IMG/VR virus record: IMGVR_UViG_3300008448_000185
Span: 1-43,548 of that record
Strand: one strand, 5' to 3'
Source of the DNA: a virus
DNA length: 43,548 nucleotides
The notes under the pieces are model-generated. The model was not told the DNA's origin, ran no database searches, and worked only from the letters and a program-made list of their open reading frames with translations. The first letter of the stretch is position 1; every line of letters begins with the position of its first letter. Below, in pieces: positions 42,101 to 43,548 of this stretch. Both the position numbers and the translations under genes were made by a program.

Positions 42101-43548
42101 ATAGGTACAACGGGAACGGATATAAGTTCAACTGTTGCAAACGGCACAACTACTCCTGTAATAACTTTAAATATACCAACGGCATCTGCAACTAACAGAG
42201 GTGCATTGAGTAGTACGGATTGGACAACATTTAATAGTAAGCAAAATGCAATAACACTAACTACAACGGGTGCAAGTGGTTCGTCTACTTTAGTGGGGGC
42301 TACTCTTAATGTTCCTACATACACACTAAGCGGATTAGGTGGTGTACCTACAACAAGAACAATAACGATTAACGGTACTGCCCAAGATTTAAGTGCAAAC
42401 AGAACATTCAGCGTGGGTACAGTTACTTCTGTTGCAGCTTTAACTTTAGGAACTACAGGAACAGATTTAAGTTCAACAGTAGCAACAGGAACAACAACAC
42501 CTGTTATAACATTAAACGTACCTACAGCATCAGCTACAAACAGAGGTGCATTGAGTAGTGCTGATTGGACTACATTCAATAGTAAGCAGAATGCTATTAC
42601 ACTAACAACAACAGGAACTTCAGGTGCTGCAACTTTAGTTGGTGCAACGCTTAATATACCAAACTACGTTGGGTTTGCCAATCCAATGACAACGCTTGGT
42701 GATGTCATATATGGTGTTGCTGCCGGTGCTGCTACAAGACTTGCAGGAAACATTACAACTGCAAAGCAATTTTTATCTCAGACAGGTACGGGTACAGTAT
42801 CAGCAGCTCCATCTTGGGCTACTATTGCAGGTTCTGATATAACAGGAGCAGCATTAACAAAGACTGACGATACAAATGTCACCTTAACACTTGGTGGTAC
42901 AGCTGCAACAGCTTTACTTCGTGCTGCATCAATTACTGTTGGGTGGACAGGTTCATTAGCCGTTGGTAGAGGCGGTACGGGAGCAACAACACTTACGGGT
43001 GTGTTAATTGGTAATGCCACCTCTGCTGTAACTGCTGTTGCAGGAACAGCAAGTCAACTTTTAAGGAGAAATGCAGGTAACACTGCTTATGAATTTTTTA
43101 CTCCTACATATATAAGTGCTGCCATTACATCACTTAATGGATTGACTGCAGCAACACAGACATTTGCAGTGGGTACAGCAGGAACTGATTTTGCAATATC
43201 ATCAGCAACGAGCACTCACACTTTCAATTTACCAACAGCATCTGCCACAAACAGAGGTGCATTAAGTAGTGCAGATTGGACAACATTTAATAGCAAACAG
43301 AATGCTTTAACTAACCCTGTTACAGGCACAGGAACAACTAACTACCTTCCTAAGTTTACAGGTACAAGTACAATAGGGAATAGTAATTTAATTAATGACG
43401 CTTCAGGCAATTTAGGTTTAGGAGTAACACCAAGTGCGTGGAGTACATTTAAAGTATTACAAGTAGGTTCTTTAAGTTCTTTATATTCATCTCCATCAAC
43501 TTATTTAGGTCATAACATATATTATAATTCAGGCAACAAATATATTGC
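39116..43548 (+). CDS. Modular tail fibre / receptor-binding protein, incomplete (at least 1477 aa)
   Basis: The ATG at 39116 follows the upstream stop; the frame is open to the window end. After a short N-terminal part (VFWWNPSSTTADDGVDYL) come repeats containing TINGTTYDLSANRSWSVGTV and DWSVFNSKQ. Next is a fibre domain with SAEGVMWWDNTDGTVRLSVK and GETWVDGTILYLSPTTPGAI, then the collagen-like stem motif NKAGDTMTGYLILNADPVSG followed by AATKDYVDN. A DRVLVKN-type region follows (ALVAGNRVLVKNETST). The last residues (LGLGVTPSAWSTF) commonly precede a C-terminal self-cleaving S74 chaperone, which would lie beyond the window. Confidence 0.85.
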   Translation, partial: MVIQSIPLVTDLRNQNKNISTLFYATGLSSEGDNSGGVFWWNPSSTTADDGVDYLQVTGVATGRWERIMDTNGSVPSSRTLTINGTTYDLSANRSWSVGTVTSVSTSGPLTGGTITGSGTIGISQASSSTDGYLSATDWSVFNSKQAAITLTTTGTSGAATLIGGTLNIPIYTPDLSGYVPTSRTITINGTTYDLSANRSWSVGTVTSVDMSVPTGFSVGGNPVTGAGTLALSFASGYSLPTNVKQSNWDDAYTWVSNFPTQTGNAGKFLTTDGNILSWAANPLGTVTSVSFATGTTGTDINSSVANATTTPAITLNIPTASASNRGALSSSDWSVFNSKQGAITLTTTGSSGAATFIGNTLNIPIYSPDLSGYVPTSRTLTINGTSYDLSANRSWSVGTVTSIATSGPITGGTITGSGTIGITQSTTTTDGYLSSTDWNTFNNKQGTITLTTTGTSGVSTLIGNTLNIPNYGSALTGYVPYTGATQDVDLGTYGLITDFVRYNPSSSNIPSAEGVMWWDNTDGTVRLSVKGNTYSVPIGQSVIARVRNSTATNLLRADYKVVKVAGAQGQRLAVSLAQANNDANSASTLGLVCENISTNQEGFIVNIGAITDINTTGSLQGETWVDGTILYLSPTTPGAITNIKPVAPQHTVIIGYVEYAHANNGKIYVKIDNGYELEELHDVAPAPYVNNGVLYRDTTLSLWKSATIPTVLGYTPVNKAGDTMTGYLILNADPVSGLGAATKDYVDNLANGIDWKQSANAGTVAALPSYAVTGSGQILTGSVNGAIPSATTDGVALVAGNRVLVKNETSTLTPNNGIYVVTQAGDGSSPFILTRSADANASSELSEATLSISSGSTLSNTQWHCNPASTPITIGTTYISFSQIGSGVYFGTAPISVSGNTISISQSSGSTNGYLSSTDWTTFNNKQNTLSLTTTGASGSSTLVGSTLNVPTYTLNGLGGASATTTLTINGTSYDLSANRTWSVGTVTSVAALTIGTTGTDISSTVANGTTTPVITLNIPTASATNRGALSSTDWTTFNSKQNAITLTTTGASGSSTLVGATLNVPTYTLSGLGGVPTTRTITINGTAQDLSANRTFSVGTVTSVAALTLGTTGTDLSSTVATGTTTPVITLNVPTASATNRGALSSADWTTFNSKQNAITLTTTGTSGAATLVGATLNIPNYVGFANPMTTLGDVIYGVAAGAATRLAGNITTAKQFLSQTGTGTVSAAPSWATIAGSDITGAALTKTDDTNVTLTLGGTAATALLRAASITVGWTGSLAVGRGGTGATTLTGVLIGNATSAVTAVAGTASQLLRRNAGNTAYEFFTPTYISAAITSLNGLTAATQTFAVGTAGTDFAISSATSTHTFNLPTASATNRGALSSADWTTFNSKQNALTNPVTGTGTTNYLPKFTGTSTIGNSNLINDASGNLGLGVTPSAWSTFKVLQVGSLSSLYSSPSTYLGHNIYYNSGNKYI
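39330..43310 (+). repeat. Repeated fibre modules
   Basis: The DWxxFNxKQ motif occurs at about 39532, 40120, 40430, 41874, 42218, 42568 and 43276, and the NGT..DLSANR.(W/F)SVGTVTS motif at about 39363, 39675, 40263, 42024 and 42366. Copies are similar at DNA level but diverged, in-frame within the fibre gene. They support recombination-driven module change. Confidence 0.75.

Noticed and set aside
39330-43310. Possible CRISPR or diversity-generating repeat array
   Set aside because: The repeats are long, diverged and in frame with a fibre protein. There are no short spacers and no reverse transcriptase gene in the window.
1-43548. tRNA genes, integrase, attachment sites
   Set aside because: I saw no cloverleaf-like sequence, no recombinase motifs and no flanking duplicated sequences that would support these, though I could not run a search.

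Overview
The window looks like a contiguous piece of an AT-rich tailed-phage (Caudoviricetes) genome whose host is probably a member of the Bacteroidota. The host inference rests on three things. Six promoter-like sites carry the Bacteroidota -7 box TAnnTTTG on the + strand, several with a TTTG -33 box, and one more lies on the - strand. Gene starts show A-rich leaders rather than Shine-Dalgarno sequences. Many small proteins are of types I recall from Bacteroidota phages. No tape-measure, sheath or tail-tube gene is seen; instead there are very large internal-virion-type proteins. This points to a podovirus-like particle, possibly related to crAss-like or Cellulophaga podoviruses. That relationship is an inference from protein resemblance, not a database match.

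Region 1 (1-6772, - strand) is a dense run of about 23 small genes, mostly 50-120 aa. Most are unnamed phage accessory proteins; the one clear enzyme-like fold is a short RadC/JAB-domain protein. The run starts at a well-formed promoter at 6798-6830 whose spacer is filled by an inverted repeat. Several of its intergenic gaps repeat one plan: a hairpin with a T-run, then a short leader ending in ACACATG. Region 2 (6773-7792) is a roughly 1 kb divergent control region without a convincing gene. It holds inverted repeats, G-rich clusters, GTCAA/TTGAC half-sites and the two outward promoters.

Region 3 (7793-14938, + strand) is a tightly overlapping block. It begins with a RepL-like winged-helix protein, followed by three tandem paralogues, a zinc-site protein and a RusA-type Holliday junction resolvase. 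Next come very small Lys-rich proteins, a DUF5872 protein, small membrane proteins, a DUF3310 protein, a GroES-like protein and a winged-helix protein just before the portal. One small membrane-protein gene (12124-12327) runs antisense to this block.

Region 4 (14979-37989) is the virion module: portal, scaffold-like protein, major capsid protein, auxiliary head protein and three connector/ring-type proteins. These are followed by a 1241-aa tail/stabilization-type protein with an inserted FN3-like domain and four internal/ejection-type proteins. Two of those are large polyvalent proteins of 1447 and 1256 aa, the first with a DdrB-ParB-like domain. Region 5 (38027-end) has two small tail-associated genes and a very long modular, repeat-rich tail fibre that runs off the right edge. 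No terminase, polymerase, lysis gene, integrase, tRNA or CRISPR array was found, so the window is only part of the genome. Promoters and intrinsic terminators separate portal, scaffold/capsid, auxiliary head and connector/tail units, so the late genes are probably expressed as several short transcripts by host RNA polymerase.
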